The notes beneath the pieces are model-generated. The model saw only the letters and a program-made list of their open reading frames with translations, was not told the DNA's origin and made no database searches. From NCBI GenBank assembly GCA_049282265.1, contig JBAPTR010000092.1:1-48904 (forward strand): DNA of 48,904 nt, written 5' to 3'. The stretch is from CAYUCJ01 sp049282265. Its GTDB lineage: Bacteria; Desulfobacterota; DSM-4660; Desulfatiglandales; Desulfatiglandaceae. Shown here in pieces: positions 9,479 to 18,066 of the stretch (the first letter of the stretch is position 1; each line of letters opens with the position of its first letter). The position numbers and the translations under genes were made by a program.

Positions 9479-9623
9479 TAGGAGGTTGTCCGAGAATAGC
9501 AATTTTGTTTCAAATCAAGGAATACGAAAAAAATTACCGCAGGCATATAGTTAATATTCCGAGGATAATTTTTTGAGCATGACGAAGAGTTGGGGCAAAA
9601 AGGCGTTCTCGGACAGCCTCCTA
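9479..9623. mobile_element. MITE-like element with 18-bp terminal inverted repeats and TA flanks
   Basis: TAGGAGGTTGTCCGAGAA (9479-9496) is repeated inverted, with one mismatch, as TTCTCGGACAGCCTCCTA (9606-9623). The ~141-bp core starts GGAGG and ends CCTCC and is flanked on both sides by TA, compatible with a TA target duplication as made by IS630/Tc1-mariner-type transposases. The interior is AT-rich and has no reading frame. It sits between the activator gene and the CoA-ligase gene; the ligase's Shine-Dalgarno starts 8 bp after the right end, so the insertion may have altered that gene's leader. Confidence 0.65.
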
Positions 9624-9645
9624 GAATTGAGAGGAGGTTTTGAGA

Positions 9646-11223
9646 ATGACTATCAGTAAGTGGATGCAGATGGGGACGGTCCTCAAAATGAATGCCATCA
9701 ATTATCCCAACAAGTTGGGGTGGCAGGATAAGTCGAATGAGTATTCCTTCAAGGAGTGGAATGCACGGTCCTGCCGTCTTGCCAATGGACTGACTCAAAT
9801 GGGAGTCGGGCATAAGGGCACCTTTGCCATCATCGCCTTCAACCGGGGCGAGTGGATGGATATATACGCCAGCTGCGGGAAGGGCGGCCAAATTGCGGTT
9901 CCCATCATGTTCCGGCTGGCCGGTCCCGACATCGAGTACATCGTAAACCACTCCGAATGTAAGGCCTTTATCGTGGAGGCCCCCTTTGTGGAGTTGATCG
10001 ACTCCATCAAGGACAAACTGCCTGTTCCTGAAGACGGGTACATCTATCTGGGCGATGGCCCCGTGCCGGAAGGGTACGTGGGCTATGAGGAACTGCTGGA
10101 AAAGTCCTCTCCTGAGGAGCCGGATCTCCTGGTGGACGGAGCCGATACCTGGACCGTTATGTACACATCGGGGACCACGGGAAGGCCCAAGGGCGTTGTG
10201 AAAACGCACGAAAGCTACATGGCCCAGTACTATTTGAGCAACATCAACGTGGGGGTTCAGCCGTCCGACAAGGTGATGCTGGTCATGCCCATGTGCCATG
10301 TGAATTCCATTTTCTATTCCTTCCCCTATACCCTGGTGACGGCCCCGGTCTTTGTGTACAACATGATTAGTTTCGACCCCGAGGACCTGCTGAGGACCAT
10401 AGAAGAATACAAGATCACCTATACGTCTCTCGTCCCGACCCACTACATCATGCTCCTGGCCCTTCCGGACGAGGTGAAAAACAGCATCGATGTTTCATCC
10501 ATCCGACAGCTGCTGATATCTTCGGCCCCCGCCAGGAAGGACCTGAAACTGGCTATCATGGAGTACTTCAAGAACGCGGAGCTGTGGGAGGCTTACGGGA
10601 GTACCGAAGGAGGCCTTATTACGCTGCTCAGGCCGGAGGACCAGTTCAAGAAACTGGGATCCATCGGCAGGGAAATCTTCGGCACGGACCGTATCAGGAT
10701 CCTTGACGAGAACCGCAATGAAGTCCCGGACGGCGAGGTGGGTGAACTCTTTTACCGGACACCCATGCTTTTCAAGGAGTACCTGAAAGAACCTGAAAAG
10801 ACGAAGGATGCCTTTGAGGGGGGATGGTCCTCGGCCGGGGATATGGTGAAACGCGATGAGGATGGGTACTACGTACTCGTGGATCGAAAGGCCAACATGA
10901 TTATCACGGGCGGAGAAAACGTCTATCCGACCGAGGTGGAGAGTGTGGTCGGCGGCCACGAGGCCGTGAAAGACATTGCAGTGATCGGTATCCCCGATGA
11001 TAAGTGGGGGGAGGCCATCAAGGCCGTTGTGGTTTTGAACGAGGGTTATAAGCCGGGTGAGGACCTGGCTAAACAACTCATCGATTTTACAAAGGGAAAG
11101 TTGGCCGGATTCAAGCGACCTAAGAGTATCGATTTTGTCACGGATGATGAAATGCCACGGACCGGCACCGGCAAGATCCTGCACCGCATTCTCAGGGGCA
11201 AGTATGGGAAATGGAGCGACTAA
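9646..11223 (+). CDS. AMP-dependent acyl-CoA synthetase (ligase)
   Basis: Class I adenylate-forming enzyme: activates a carboxylic acid to its CoA thioester through an acyl-AMP. 525 aa. Signatures: P-loop YTSGTTGRPKGVV (A3), YGSTEGG (A5), the hinge region SAGDMVKRDEDGYYVLVDRK (A7-A8), GGENVYPTEVE and the catalytic lysine near the C-terminus (PRTGTGKILHRILR). Sequence alone does not show the substrate; the neighbouring dehydratase and thiolase suggest a hydroxy- or aromatic/fatty acid. ATG 9646 follows a strong GAGGAGG (9631-9637) and is preferred to the TTG two codons upstream. Confidence 0.92.
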   Translation: MTISKWMQMGTVLKMNAINYPNKLGWQDKSNEYSFKEWNARSCRLANGLTQMGVGHKGTFAIIAFNRGEWMDIYASCGKGGQIAVPIMFRLAGPDIEYIVNHSECKAFIVEAPFVELIDSIKDKLPVPEDGYIYLGDGPVPEGYVGYEELLEKSSPEEPDLLVDGADTWTVMYTSGTTGRPKGVVKTHESYMAQYYLSNINVGVQPSDKVMLVMPMCHVNSIFYSFPYTLVTAPVFVYNMISFDPEDLLRTIEEYKITYTSLVPTHYIMLLALPDEVKNSIDVSSIRQLLISSAPARKDLKLAIMEYFKNAELWEAYGSTEGGLITLLRPEDQFKKLGSIGREIFGTDRIRILDENRNEVPDGEVGELFYRTPMLFKEYLKEPEKTKDAFEGGWSSAGDMVKRDEDGYYVLVDRKANMIITGGENVYPTEVESVVGGHEAVKDIAVIGIPDDKWGEAIKAVVVLNEGYKPGEDLAKQLIDFTKGKLAGFKRPKSIDFVTDDEMPRTGTGKILHRILRGKYGKWSD

Positions 11224-11331
11224 TTGGAATGCGGAAGTGGGAAGTGGGAATTAATAATGTGTAACCTGGCGTTGCCTTCACAGGAAGGATACTTTGAATC
11301 TTAAAAATTGAACCATAAAGGAGGAAAGAAC

Positions 11332-12537
11332 ATGTTGACAAAGGCGTTCATACCGTACAAAGGCTACTATTCCACCCCGTTTTCTCGCTGGCAGGGAAGC
11401 ATGGCTAATGAAAACGCAATCGAACTGGGGGCGAAGACGGCCAAGAGATGGTTGGCGGAAAAAGCCTGGGACCCCAAAATGTTTGACTATCTCATCTTGG
11501 GAATGACCATTGGTCAGCTGCATCAATTTTATTCAAGTCCCTGGGCTGCTGCCTTGATGGGAGCCCCGGGAATTCCAGGCGTCTATATGAGTCAGGCCTG
11601 CACTACATCCACCACCTGCATTTACAATGCGGCCATGGGCGTAGAGACAGGCCTTTACAAAAATTGCTGCACGTTGATGACCGATCGTTGTTCCAACGGT
11701 CCACACACCGTCTGGCCTAATTCTATGGGACCGGGCGGTGAAGTAATCTCTGAAAACTGGCTCATGGACAATTTCAATTCAGATCCCAATGTAGGTCTGA
11801 AAATGATCGAGACGGCGGAAAACGTTGCCAAAGAGGGTGGTTTCACAAAGGAACTGTGCGATGAGCTGACCTTGAGAAGGTATGAACAATACCTGGATGC
11901 CATTGCCAACGAAAGGGAATTTCAGAAAAAATATATGTTTCCCGCGGAAGTGAAAATTTCGAGGAAGAAGACCAAGCTGGTGGAAGAGGATGAAGGTGTC
12001 ACTTCCTGCACGTCAGAGGGCCTTGCCGGGCTCAGGCCGGTGATTCCGGGTGGCGTGCTGAGCTTCGGCGCCCAGACGTTTCCCGCGGACGGGAATTGCG
12101 CGGTCATCGTAACTACCGAGGGTCAAGCGAAAGAGTTGAGCGCTGATCCTTCTCTAAAAATTCAGGTGATCTCCTATGGGTTCTCCCGGACAAAACCCGG
12201 TTACATGGCTGCGGCCCCGGTGCCGGCCTCAAAGATGGCGCTGGAGAATGCCGGGTTGAAGATCAGCGATATAAAAGTAATCAAGACTCACAATCCCTTT
12301 GTGGTGAATGACCTCTACTTCGGACAGCAGATGGGAGTCGATCCCCTGAGCAGGGGGGATCAAGGCTTCAATAATTATGGATGTTCCCTGATTTACGGTC
12401 ATCCCCAGGGACCCACGGCAGGTCGTTTAATTATCGAAGGGATTGAGGAAATCGCCATGAAGGGCGGGGGCCATCTGCTTTGGACGGGATGTGCGGCCGG
12501 AGATACCGGGGGCGCCATTATTTTGAAGGTTGGCTGA
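11332..12537 (+). CDS. Thiolase-family protein (acyl-CoA acetyltransferase)
   Basis: 401-aa thiolase-superfamily protein that would cleave (or form) 3-oxoacyl-CoA with CoA. The nucleophile region is MSQACTTSTTC with C90 as the probable acyl-carrying cysteine; the C-terminal motifs are altered but recognisable: KTHNPFVVND in place of the usual N-E-A-F motif, NNYGCSLIYGHPQGPTAGR (the GHP histidine) and GCAAGDTGGA. The protein is closer in style to the divergent thiolases found in anaerobic acyl-CoA degradation clusters than to FadA, so an unusual substrate is likely. RBS GGAGGAAAG precedes ATG 11332. It ends the acyl-CoA cluster; a 17-bp palindrome (12536-12552) overlaps its stop codon. Confidence 0.8.
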   Translation: MLTKAFIPYKGYYSTPFSRWQGSMANENAIELGAKTAKRWLAEKAWDPKMFDYLILGMTIGQLHQFYSSPWAAALMGAPGIPGVYMSQACTTSTTCIYNAAMGVETGLYKNCCTLMTDRCSNGPHTVWPNSMGPGGEVISENWLMDNFNSDPNVGLKMIETAENVAKEGGFTKELCDELTLRRYEQYLDAIANEREFQKKYMFPAEVKISRKKTKLVEEDEGVTSCTSEGLAGLRPVIPGGVLSFGAQTFPADGNCAVIVTTEGQAKELSADPSLKIQVISYGFSRTKPGYMAAAPVPASKMALENAGLKISDIKVIKTHNPFVVNDLYFGQQMGVDPLSRGDQGFNNYGCSLIYGHPQGPTAGRLIIEGIEEIAMKGGGHLLWTGCAAGDTGGAIILKVG

Positions 12538-12570
12538 TCGTTTGAAACGATCTCCGATCCTTCTTTATTC

Positions 12571-12736
12571 AGTACTGATGAATTTGTAGAAAGCCGCAAA
12601 ATAAGACGGCACAGTAAGAGGCGCCAAGATCAAGGCGCGCGAATCTTTAGGAATGAGGCGTACATTTAGGTACGTCGGAATGACTAAAGATGAAGCGCAA
12701 CGCAGAGATTGGCCTTCTTACGAAGCCGTCAGTACT
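12571..12736. repeat. Palindromic intergenic element with 10-bp terminal inverted repeats
   Basis: AGTACTGATG (12571-12580) matches, inverted, CGTCAGTACT (12727-12736) with one mismatch. Inside are nested palindromes: ATCTTTAG and CTAAAGAT around GGCGTAC/GTACGTC, and GGCGCC-rich arms. It has no reading frame. It looks like a non-autonomous hairpin element (MITE or REP-like) lodged between the thiolase gene and the terminator; a mobile origin is inferred from structure only. Confidence 0.5.
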
Positions 12737-12737
12737 C

Positions 12738-12774
12738 AAGGGCCATTCTCTTTTTGGGGGAATGGCCCTTTTTT
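12738..12774 (+). terminator. Rho-independent terminator
   Basis: GGGCCATTC (12740-12748) pairs perfectly with GAATGGCCC (12760-12768), followed by six T residues. It would close the acyl-CoA operon and separates it from the phosphate transporter gene. Confidence 0.85.
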
Positions 12775-12886
12775 GTGGAAATCCGTGAGACTATTTTCTA
12801 TAAGTTGGAAGTCGTGCATTCCAAATGCCCTAACCCCGTACCGCGTGACGGGAAGACGCTGATTCGAGACCGGACCGAAAGAACAC

Positions 12887-14137
12887 ATGGATACACTGAT
12901 CTTATCGATTGCGACCCTGGTAGGACTTTACATGGCCGTCAATATCGGGGCCAACGACCTCGCCAATGCCATGGGAACGTCCGTGGGTTCCTGTGCCATT
13001 ACACTCAAAGAAGCCGTTGTTATTTCCATCATCGCCAATGCCCTCGGCGCCACACTTGCCGGCGGCTATGTGACGGGTACCATCAGCAAAGGAATTATTG
13101 ATCCGTCTCTGCTGGCGGGGGACCCCAACAGGTTGATGATCGGGATGTTTGCTTCCCTTCTCGCGGCAGGACTGTGGGTGAACCTGGCCACCTATTTTGC
13201 CCTGCCTGTCTCCACCTCCCAGGCGATTGTCGGGGCCGTCGTGGGTTTTGGTATACTGAGCGTCGGGGCGAGCGCAGTGACATGGTCCAAAATCATTATC
13301 ATCGTCGTGAGCTGGATTACTTCTCCGGCCGTCGGCGGCCTGTTAGGGGGGGGATTGTACTACCTGATAGAAAAGCGGATGATGTCTGCAACAGACCCCC
13401 TGCGTGCGTCCAGACGTTATGCACCCTTTATGATTTTTGTGGTTTTCCTAGTTCTTATACTGTCCTTTATTTTCAAGGGGCTCAAGAATCTTCATCTGAA
13501 CGTAGGGTTTCTGCAGACGTTCCTGCTGGCCATCCCCGTCTCCATGGCGGCAGCCGTCGCGGGTTCCTGGTGGGTGCGCCGTCAGGCGCGGCCCGAATGC
13601 GAATTGCGGCCCGGTCAGGAGGCGTTTTCACCCCTGGATCGTCTGTTTGCGCAGCTTCAGGTCCTGACGGCCTGTTACGTGGCCTTCGCCCACGGAGCCA
13701 ATGACGTGGCCAATGCCGTTGGACCGCTTGCGGCCATCTTTTCAGTGGTGACGACAAAGGCCGTGGCCCTCAAGGTGGAAGTCCCCATCTGGATGCTTCT
13801 GGGTGGAGGTATTGCGGTGGGTGGAGGCCTTTTGGCATTCGGGACGCGCGTCATGGAGACCATAGGAAAGAACATTACTGAGCTTACACCCATGCGCGGG
13901 TTTTGTGCCCAGTTTGGGGCTGCCACCACGATCCTGATCTGTTCCCGGCTCGGTCTCCCCATTTCCACAACGCATGTGCTGGTGGGTTCTGTGGTTGGTA
14001 TAGGCATTATGCGCGGCATGGGTACGCTCGATCTGCGTGTCCTGAAAAATATCGGCCTTTCATGGCTCGTCACGCTTCCATTCACGATCCTGTTGTCCAT
14101 GCTCTTGTATGAACTTTTTGTGTTTTTTTTGTTATAA
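12887..14137 (+). CDS. pit: PiT-family inorganic phosphate transporter
   Basis: 416-aa integral membrane protein of the PiT family (phosphate:cation symport, in the inner membrane). The duplicated family signatures are intact: GANDLANAMGTSVGS in the N-terminal half and AHGANDVANAVGPLAA in the C-terminal half, each next to a conserved helix (LPVSTSQAIVGAVVG; LPISTTHVLVGSVVG). About ten hydrophobic helices with a central hydrophilic loop. The next gene encodes a DUF47 protein, the usual partner of PiT transporters. The ATG at 12887 has only a weak purine stretch upstream. Confidence 0.93.
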   Translation: MDTLILSIATLVGLYMAVNIGANDLANAMGTSVGSCAITLKEAVVISIIANALGATLAGGYVTGTISKGIIDPSLLAGDPNRLMIGMFASLLAAGLWVNLATYFALPVSTSQAIVGAVVGFGILSVGASAVTWSKIIIIVVSWITSPAVGGLLGGGLYYLIEKRMMSATDPLRASRRYAPFMIFVVFLVLILSFIFKGLKNLHLNVGFLQTFLLAIPVSMAAAVAGSWWVRRQARPECELRPGQEAFSPLDRLFAQLQVLTACYVAFAHGANDVANAVGPLAAIFSVVTTKAVALKVEVPIWMLLGGGIAVGGGLLAFGTRVMETIGKNITELTPMRGFCAQFGAATTILICSRLGLPISTTHVLVGSVVGIGIMRGMGTLDLRVLKNIGLSWLVTLPFTILLSMLLYELFVFFLL

Positions 14138-14162
14138 ATGGATTAGCCGGGAGGAAAACAAT

Positions 14163-14831
14163 ATGCGTCTATTATTGAGTTCACTGTTTTACAAATCTCC
14201 TTTTGAGAATCTCCAAAAGCATGCGGACAAGGTAAGGGAGTGTGCACGGCTTTTCAAACAGGCGGCCGTCTTTCACCTGCGAGGTGAATCCGCGAAATTC
14301 GAGGAAACTACGGACCAGGTGGCCCGGTTGGAGAGCGAGGCGGATGCCATAAAGCGAAACATACGAAACCACCTGCCGAAGGGGATTCTGATGCAGGTGG
14401 ATAAGTTCCAGTTTCTGCAGTATGTTCGAGAGCAGGACAAGGTGCTTGACGAGGTGGAGGAGGCCCTGTTCTGGCTGTCTTTCAGGCCTAGAGGCATCCC
14501 TGCGGAAGTCTCACAGGATTTTGAGGACCTGGTGGAGGCGGCCATCCCGCCCATTGAGAAACTGTCCGACCTGGTGGCCATGGCCACCGTCTTTTTCCGG
14601 GCAGGCTCCAAGGAGCAGCGCACACGGATGAAAAGCCTCGTCAATGATATCCGTCAGCATGAGAAGGAATCGGACATCCTTGAAAGGGACTTGAAATTAA
14701 AGATATTTGCGACCCTGAAAGATGAGCCGCTCATGGTCTTCCATCTCGTCCGTTTCGTGGAGATCGTGGGAAACATCTCCGACCACGCCCAGAATGCTGC
14801 GGACAGGATGCGGGCAATGGTTGCCAAGTGA
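14163..14831 (+). CDS. DUF47 / PhoU-like phosphate transport regulator
   Basis: 222-aa all-helical protein of the DUF47 (PhoU-related, TIGR00153) family, typically encoded next to PiT transporters and thought to regulate their activity. The segments MRLLLSSLFYKSPFENLQKHADKV, ESEADAIKRNIRNHLPKGI and VREQDKVLDEVEEA are characteristic; acidic E/D motifs in the helices are the kind that bind metal in PhoU-type bundles. ATG 14163 follows GGGAGGAAAA; the longer frame from 14109 overlaps the end of pit and lacks family similarity. The next gene overlaps its stop by 4 bp. Confidence 0.9.
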   Translation: MRLLLSSLFYKSPFENLQKHADKVRECARLFKQAAVFHLRGESAKFEETTDQVARLESEADAIKRNIRNHLPKGILMQVDKFQFLQYVREQDKVLDEVEEALFWLSFRPRGIPAEVSQDFEDLVEAAIPPIEKLSDLVAMATVFFRAGSKEQRTRMKSLVNDIRQHEKESDILERDLKLKIFATLKDEPLMVFHLVRFVEIVGNISDHAQNAADRMRAMVAK

Positions 14832-15538
14832 ACACTATGACCGAAAAACGCGATTCCTGCATTCGATGCGGTGACTGCTGCCGGGGATCCAGTCCCAGCC
14901 TCCAGGCAGGGGATATCTCGCTCATCAAGGACGGTTTTTTGGAAAGAAAGGACCTCTTTACCATCAGACCGGGTGAAATCGTGAGGGACAATATCTACGA
15001 AGAGCTGCGGCCGGCCGAGCGGGAGATCATCAAGGTCAGGGAAAGGGACGGCGCCTGCATCTTCTATGACGAGGGAGGAAACGACTGTCGCATCTACGTC
15101 CACAGGCCTGTCCAATGCGCCGCCCTTGAATGTTGGGATTCAAAGAAATTTATGGAGGCCTACAGCGGACCCAAGGCCTGCAGGGAGGACATCATCAGGG
15201 ACGGGGTCCTACTGGGATTGATCCGGGAACACGAAAGGAAGTGCGGATATGCCCGGCTGGAGCACCTGGTTCGGCAGATTGAATCCGCGGGGAAAAAGGC
15301 CGTCGAGGAGATCTTAGGCCTCCTCAAATTCGATTATCACCTGAGGCCCTTCGTGGCACAGAAAACAGGGATTGATCCGGACGAGACGGATTTGATCTTC
15401 GGGCGACCCCTGGTGGATACGATTTCCCAGTTCGGACTCCAGGTGATTCAGAAGGCCGACGGGTCATTCTTTCTCACCACCATGGAAAACCCGTTTGTGT
15501 TCAAAATGACAAGCATAGGGTCGAACTGTCTGGAATAG
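14828..15538 (+). CDS. YkgJ-type zinc/iron-chelating cysteine-cluster protein
   Basis: 236-aa protein with an N-terminal cysteine cluster of the YkgJ (CxxCxxCC) family: CIRCGDCCRGSSP near residues 11-20, followed by CIFYDEGGNDCRIYVHRPVQC. These residues are presumed to bind a metal or Fe-S cluster; biochemical function is unknown. The GTG at 14828 overlaps the TGA of the DUF47 gene (GTGA), which points to translational coupling; ATG 14837 three codons later is an equally good start. Whether it works with the phosphate genes is not known. Confidence 0.82.
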   Translation: MNTMTEKRDSCIRCGDCCRGSSPSLQAGDISLIKDGFLERKDLFTIRPGEIVRDNIYEELRPAEREIIKVRERDGACIFYDEGGNDCRIYVHRPVQCAALECWDSKKFMEAYSGPKACREDIIRDGVLLGLIREHERKCGYARLEHLVRQIESAGKKAVEEILGLLKFDYHLRPFVAQKTGIDPDETDLIFGRPLVDTISQFGLQVIQKADGSFFLTTMENPFVFKMTSIGSNCLE

Positions 15539-15572
15539 CAAGAGAAACCGCACAGACAAAAGCAAATCGGTT

Positions 15573-15677
15573 TCTCACGCAGAGACACAGGGAACACAGA
15601 ATATAAGAAACAAAAAGAGAAAAATGTTTTTCTCCGGTAGCTCTGTGTCTCGAGCGAACAACGTGAGCGGGCGAGAG
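15573..15677. repeat. Imperfect palindromic repeat, copy 1 (second copy at 40208)
   Basis: TCTCACGCAGAGACACAG at the left and AGCTCTGTGTCTCGAG at the right form a long imperfect hairpin around an A-rich centre (AAGAAACAAAAAGAG). A related sequence with the same order of blocks is at 40208-40318. No gene is present; the family is spread between unrelated genes. Confidence 0.55.
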
Positions 15678-15711
15678 AATAGGCGTTTTTGTCGGGATAG
15701 GGTTAAGAAAA

Positions 15712-15738
15712 GAGGGCTGAAAAATCAGCCCTCTTTTT
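15712..15738. terminator. Bidirectional rho-independent terminator
   Basis: GAGGGCTGA (15712-15720) pairs with TCAGCCCTC (15725-15733) around an AAAA loop, with TTTTT on the right and, read from the other strand, a T-rich run (TTTTCTT) on the left. It can stop both the plus-strand phosphate genes and minus-strand fhs, whose stop codon lies 26 bp away. Confidence 0.85.
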
Positions 15739-15763
15739 ATTACTGGTTTATAGTACGTTCGGA

Positions 15764-17527
15764 CTAAAACAAACCGCTTACTTTTCCGGTGTTCACATCC
15801 ACGTCAACACGGCGGAAGGCCGGGTTGGAGCTCGTTCCGGGCATGAGACTGATTGTCCCGGCACAGGGGCAGAGGAACTTGGCGCCGGAATAGATCAGCA
15901 CGTCACGGATGGGCAGGGTCCAGCCCTTGGGAACACCCTTGATGGCCGGGTCATGGGTCAGGCTCAAATGGGTTTTGACCATCATGGTGGAGTAATCATC
16001 AAACTTGGAATCCGCTTCCAGCATCTTGGCCTTTGCCTCGGCCTCGGGGCTCCATGCCACCCCGTCCGCGCCGTAGACTTCCTTGGCGATCAGGTCTACC
16101 CGGTCGCGCAGTTTCGTCTCAAGGGGATACAGGAACTTGAATTCGTTCTCCTCGTCACAGGCTTCCTTGACGGCCTCAGCAAATTCAACGGCACCGTCAC
16201 CGCCGTCCGCCCAGTGGGTGGAAACGGCACACCTGGCGCCTGCCTCCTCAGCATACTTCCGGACCAAGGCGATTTCGTCCTTGGTGTCCGTATGGAAGCA
16301 GTTGATGCAGACCACGGGATTGATTCCCGCCTTCCGAATGGTATGGATGTGGTGGACCATATTGGCCACGCCGTTTTCCAGGAGTCCAAGATTCTCCTTG
16401 GTATAGGCCTCGTCCAGTGCGAGCCCGGCCACCACCTTGGGACCGCCGCCGTGCATCTTGAGGGCACGAATCGTGCTGGTAAGCACGGAAACGTGGGGCT
16501 TGAGGCCACTGTTGCGGCACTTCACATTCCAGAATTTCTCGAAACCGATATCGGCGCCGAAACCGCTCTCGGTGACGTGGTAGTCAAACATCTTGAGGCC
16601 GATCCGGTCGGCGATAATGGAACTCTGACCCACGGCGATGTTGGCAAAAGGTCCGGCGTGAACCATGCAGGGCTGGTACTCTGCAGTACACATGAGTGTG
16701 GGATTGATGGTGTTTCGCATCCAGGCCGTCATGGCACCGCCTGCCTCCAGGTCGCCTGTGGTCACGGCCTTGCCGCTCTTGTCAAAGGCGACTGTAATCT
16801 CGTCAAGGCGCTTTCTCAGGTCTGCAAGATCCCGAACCACGGAGAGGATGGCCATCAGTTCTGATGAAACGGCAATGCCGAACTTGGACTGCATGGTGAA
16901 GCCGTCGAACCTGCCGCCCAAGCCTATGATAATGTTACGAAGGGACTGGGCGCAAAGGTCCATGATCCAGCCCATCTCCACGCGGGTGGGATCGATGTTC
17001 AATCGTGGCATCCCGGTGAGCCTCTTAAGCTGCTCATCGTTGTAGTTGCGCTCATGCTGCATGCGGGCCGTCAGTGCCACCATGGCCAGGTTGTGGGCAT
17101 TCATGATGTCGTTGATATCACCTGTGAGGCCGAGAGAGAACTCCGTCATGGGAATGAGGATGGAGTTGCCGCCGCCTGCCGCGGTACCCTTGATGTTCAT
17201 GGTGGGGCCGCCCGAGGGTTGGCGCAGACATCCACCCACGTTCAGACCGATTTTTCCCATACCTTCCATCAGGCCGCAGGAGGTGGTGCTTTTCCCTTCG
17301 CCCAGGGGGGTAGGAGTAATGGCCGTCACCTCGATGTATTTTCCATCGGGTTTGTCTTTGAGCCTGTTGATGATCTTTAGAAAATCGAGCTTGGCCAGTC
17401 TGCCCATGGGCAGAATTTCATCCTTCTGAAGTCCGAGTTTTTCACCCCACTCTTCCGGTGTGGGCATGTTTTTTTCAGCAGCCTCTGAGATCTGCCAGTC
17501 CTGCATTTCCACTGCATTGTAAGCCAT
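15764..17527 (-). CDS. fhs: Formate-tetrahydrofolate ligase
   Basis: Formyltetrahydrofolate synthetase: ATP-dependent joining of formate to tetrahydrofolate, the entry step of the methyl branch of the Wood-Ljungdahl pathway and a general C1 source. 587 aa. The P-loop TPLGEGKS is at residues 73-80; other family blocks are LRQPSGGPTMNIKGTAAGGG, RFDGFTMQSKFGIAVSSELMAIL and FVNIAVGQSSIIADR-like text (PFANIAVGQSS). Start ATG at 17527 (MAYNAVEMQDW) follows AAGGAGGT; the extension to 17611 has no RBS and is not conserved. No other C1 gene adjoins it. A 9-bp stem lies in the leader. Confidence 0.95.
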   Translation of the reverse strand: MAYNAVEMQDWQISEAAEKNMPTPEEWGEKLGLQKDEILPMGRLAKLDFLKIINRLKDKPDGKYIEVTAITPTPLGEGKSTTSCGLMEGMGKIGLNVGGCLRQPSGGPTMNIKGTAAGGGNSILIPMTEFSLGLTGDINDIMNAHNLAMVALTARMQHERNYNDEQLKRLTGMPRLNIDPTRVEMGWIMDLCAQSLRNIIIGLGGRFDGFTMQSKFGIAVSSELMAILSVVRDLADLRKRLDEITVAFDKSGKAVTTGDLEAGGAMTAWMRNTINPTLMCTAEYQPCMVHAGPFANIAVGQSSIIADRIGLKMFDYHVTESGFGADIGFEKFWNVKCRNSGLKPHVSVLTSTIRALKMHGGGPKVVAGLALDEAYTKENLGLLENGVANMVHHIHTIRKAGINPVVCINCFHTDTKDEIALVRKYAEEAGARCAVSTHWADGGDGAVEFAEAVKEACDEENEFKFLYPLETKLRDRVDLIAKEVYGADGVAWSPEAEAKAKMLEADSKFDDYSTMMVKTHLSLTHDPAIKGVPKGWTLPIRDVLIYSGAKFLCPCAGTISLMPGTSSNPAFRRVDVDVNTGKVSGLF

Positions 17528-17557
17528 TCTTGTAACCTCCTTGGATTTAGTGGTGTA

Positions 17558-17588
17558 GATTGATGAATTTTTTGTGGCATCATCAATC
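17558..17588 (-). promoter_or_regulatory. Inverted repeat in the fhs leader
   Basis: GATTGATGA and TCATCAATC (9-bp perfect stem, 13-base spacer) lie 31-61 bases upstream of the fhs start codon. It could be an operator or an RNA hairpin; there is no T-run to make it an attenuator. Confidence 0.35.
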
Positions 17589-17817
17589 TCGAAGTTGCCT
17601 GCCTGGTGCATTCCCGCCCCGCTGGAAAGCCGAAAGTGGGAACGCTGTTATATGGCGAAAAGTAATCCTTTTCATACCATAAAAATGATAGGGCGTCAAG
17701 CCTTATCGACCTAGATTTCTGTCCATTTGGAAAGGTTTTTCCGCATATTTCTTGAGCCGGCCATGTATTGTGATTAGTTCATCATTTCACGAGGTTTTCG
17801 TGCGTTGTCCCAGAGGA

Positions 17818-17861
17818 CTTGATCTCCGAGAAAATTCAGCCTATAAAGGATCAACCCTAAT
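17818..17861. repeat. Short dispersed repeat, copy 1 (second copy at 29437)
   Basis: CTTGATCTCCGAGAAAATTC... shares about 35 of 44 positions with 29437-29480 (CTTGATCTCCGAAGACATTC...), including the blocks CTTGATCTCCGA, ATTCAG, TATAAAG and ATCAACC. It lies in the 539-bp gap between fhs and the response-regulator gene, 33 bp before the four-hairpin element; the rest of that gap (17589-17817) shows no gene. Confidence 0.45.
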
Positions 17862-17893
17862 TGCAAGTTGCAAAAACTGGGTCTTATAGAGTT

Positions 17894-18046
17894 GATGGCT
17901 TTGTAATAAGTCATCATCGTGCCCATGGACGGGCACGCAAATCAATGGGGTGCCTTGCAACCCATTGATTTGTAAGGAAACCGAAAATCACACTTTTCGG
18001 ATTCCGTCAGTAAAAAGCCCATGGACGGACTTTTTACGATTCCATC
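17894..18046. repeat. Four-hairpin element, copy 1
   Basis: 153-bp element with four consecutive hairpins: CGTGCCC/GGGCACG; AAATCAATGGG/CCCATTGATTT; GGAA-CCGAAAA/TTTTCGG-TTCC; GTAAAAAG/CTTTTTAC. The ends are inverted repeats (GATGG...TAAGTC-like and GACTTTTTACG..TCCATC). It is ~91% identical (13 differences by eye) to 19620-19772, the same length, with paired base changes that keep the third hairpin. It ends 20 bp before the start codon of the downstream gene, so its transcript may carry these hairpins. Confidence 0.75.
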
Positions 18047-18066
18047 AGAGTTTGGAGGAAAAACCT

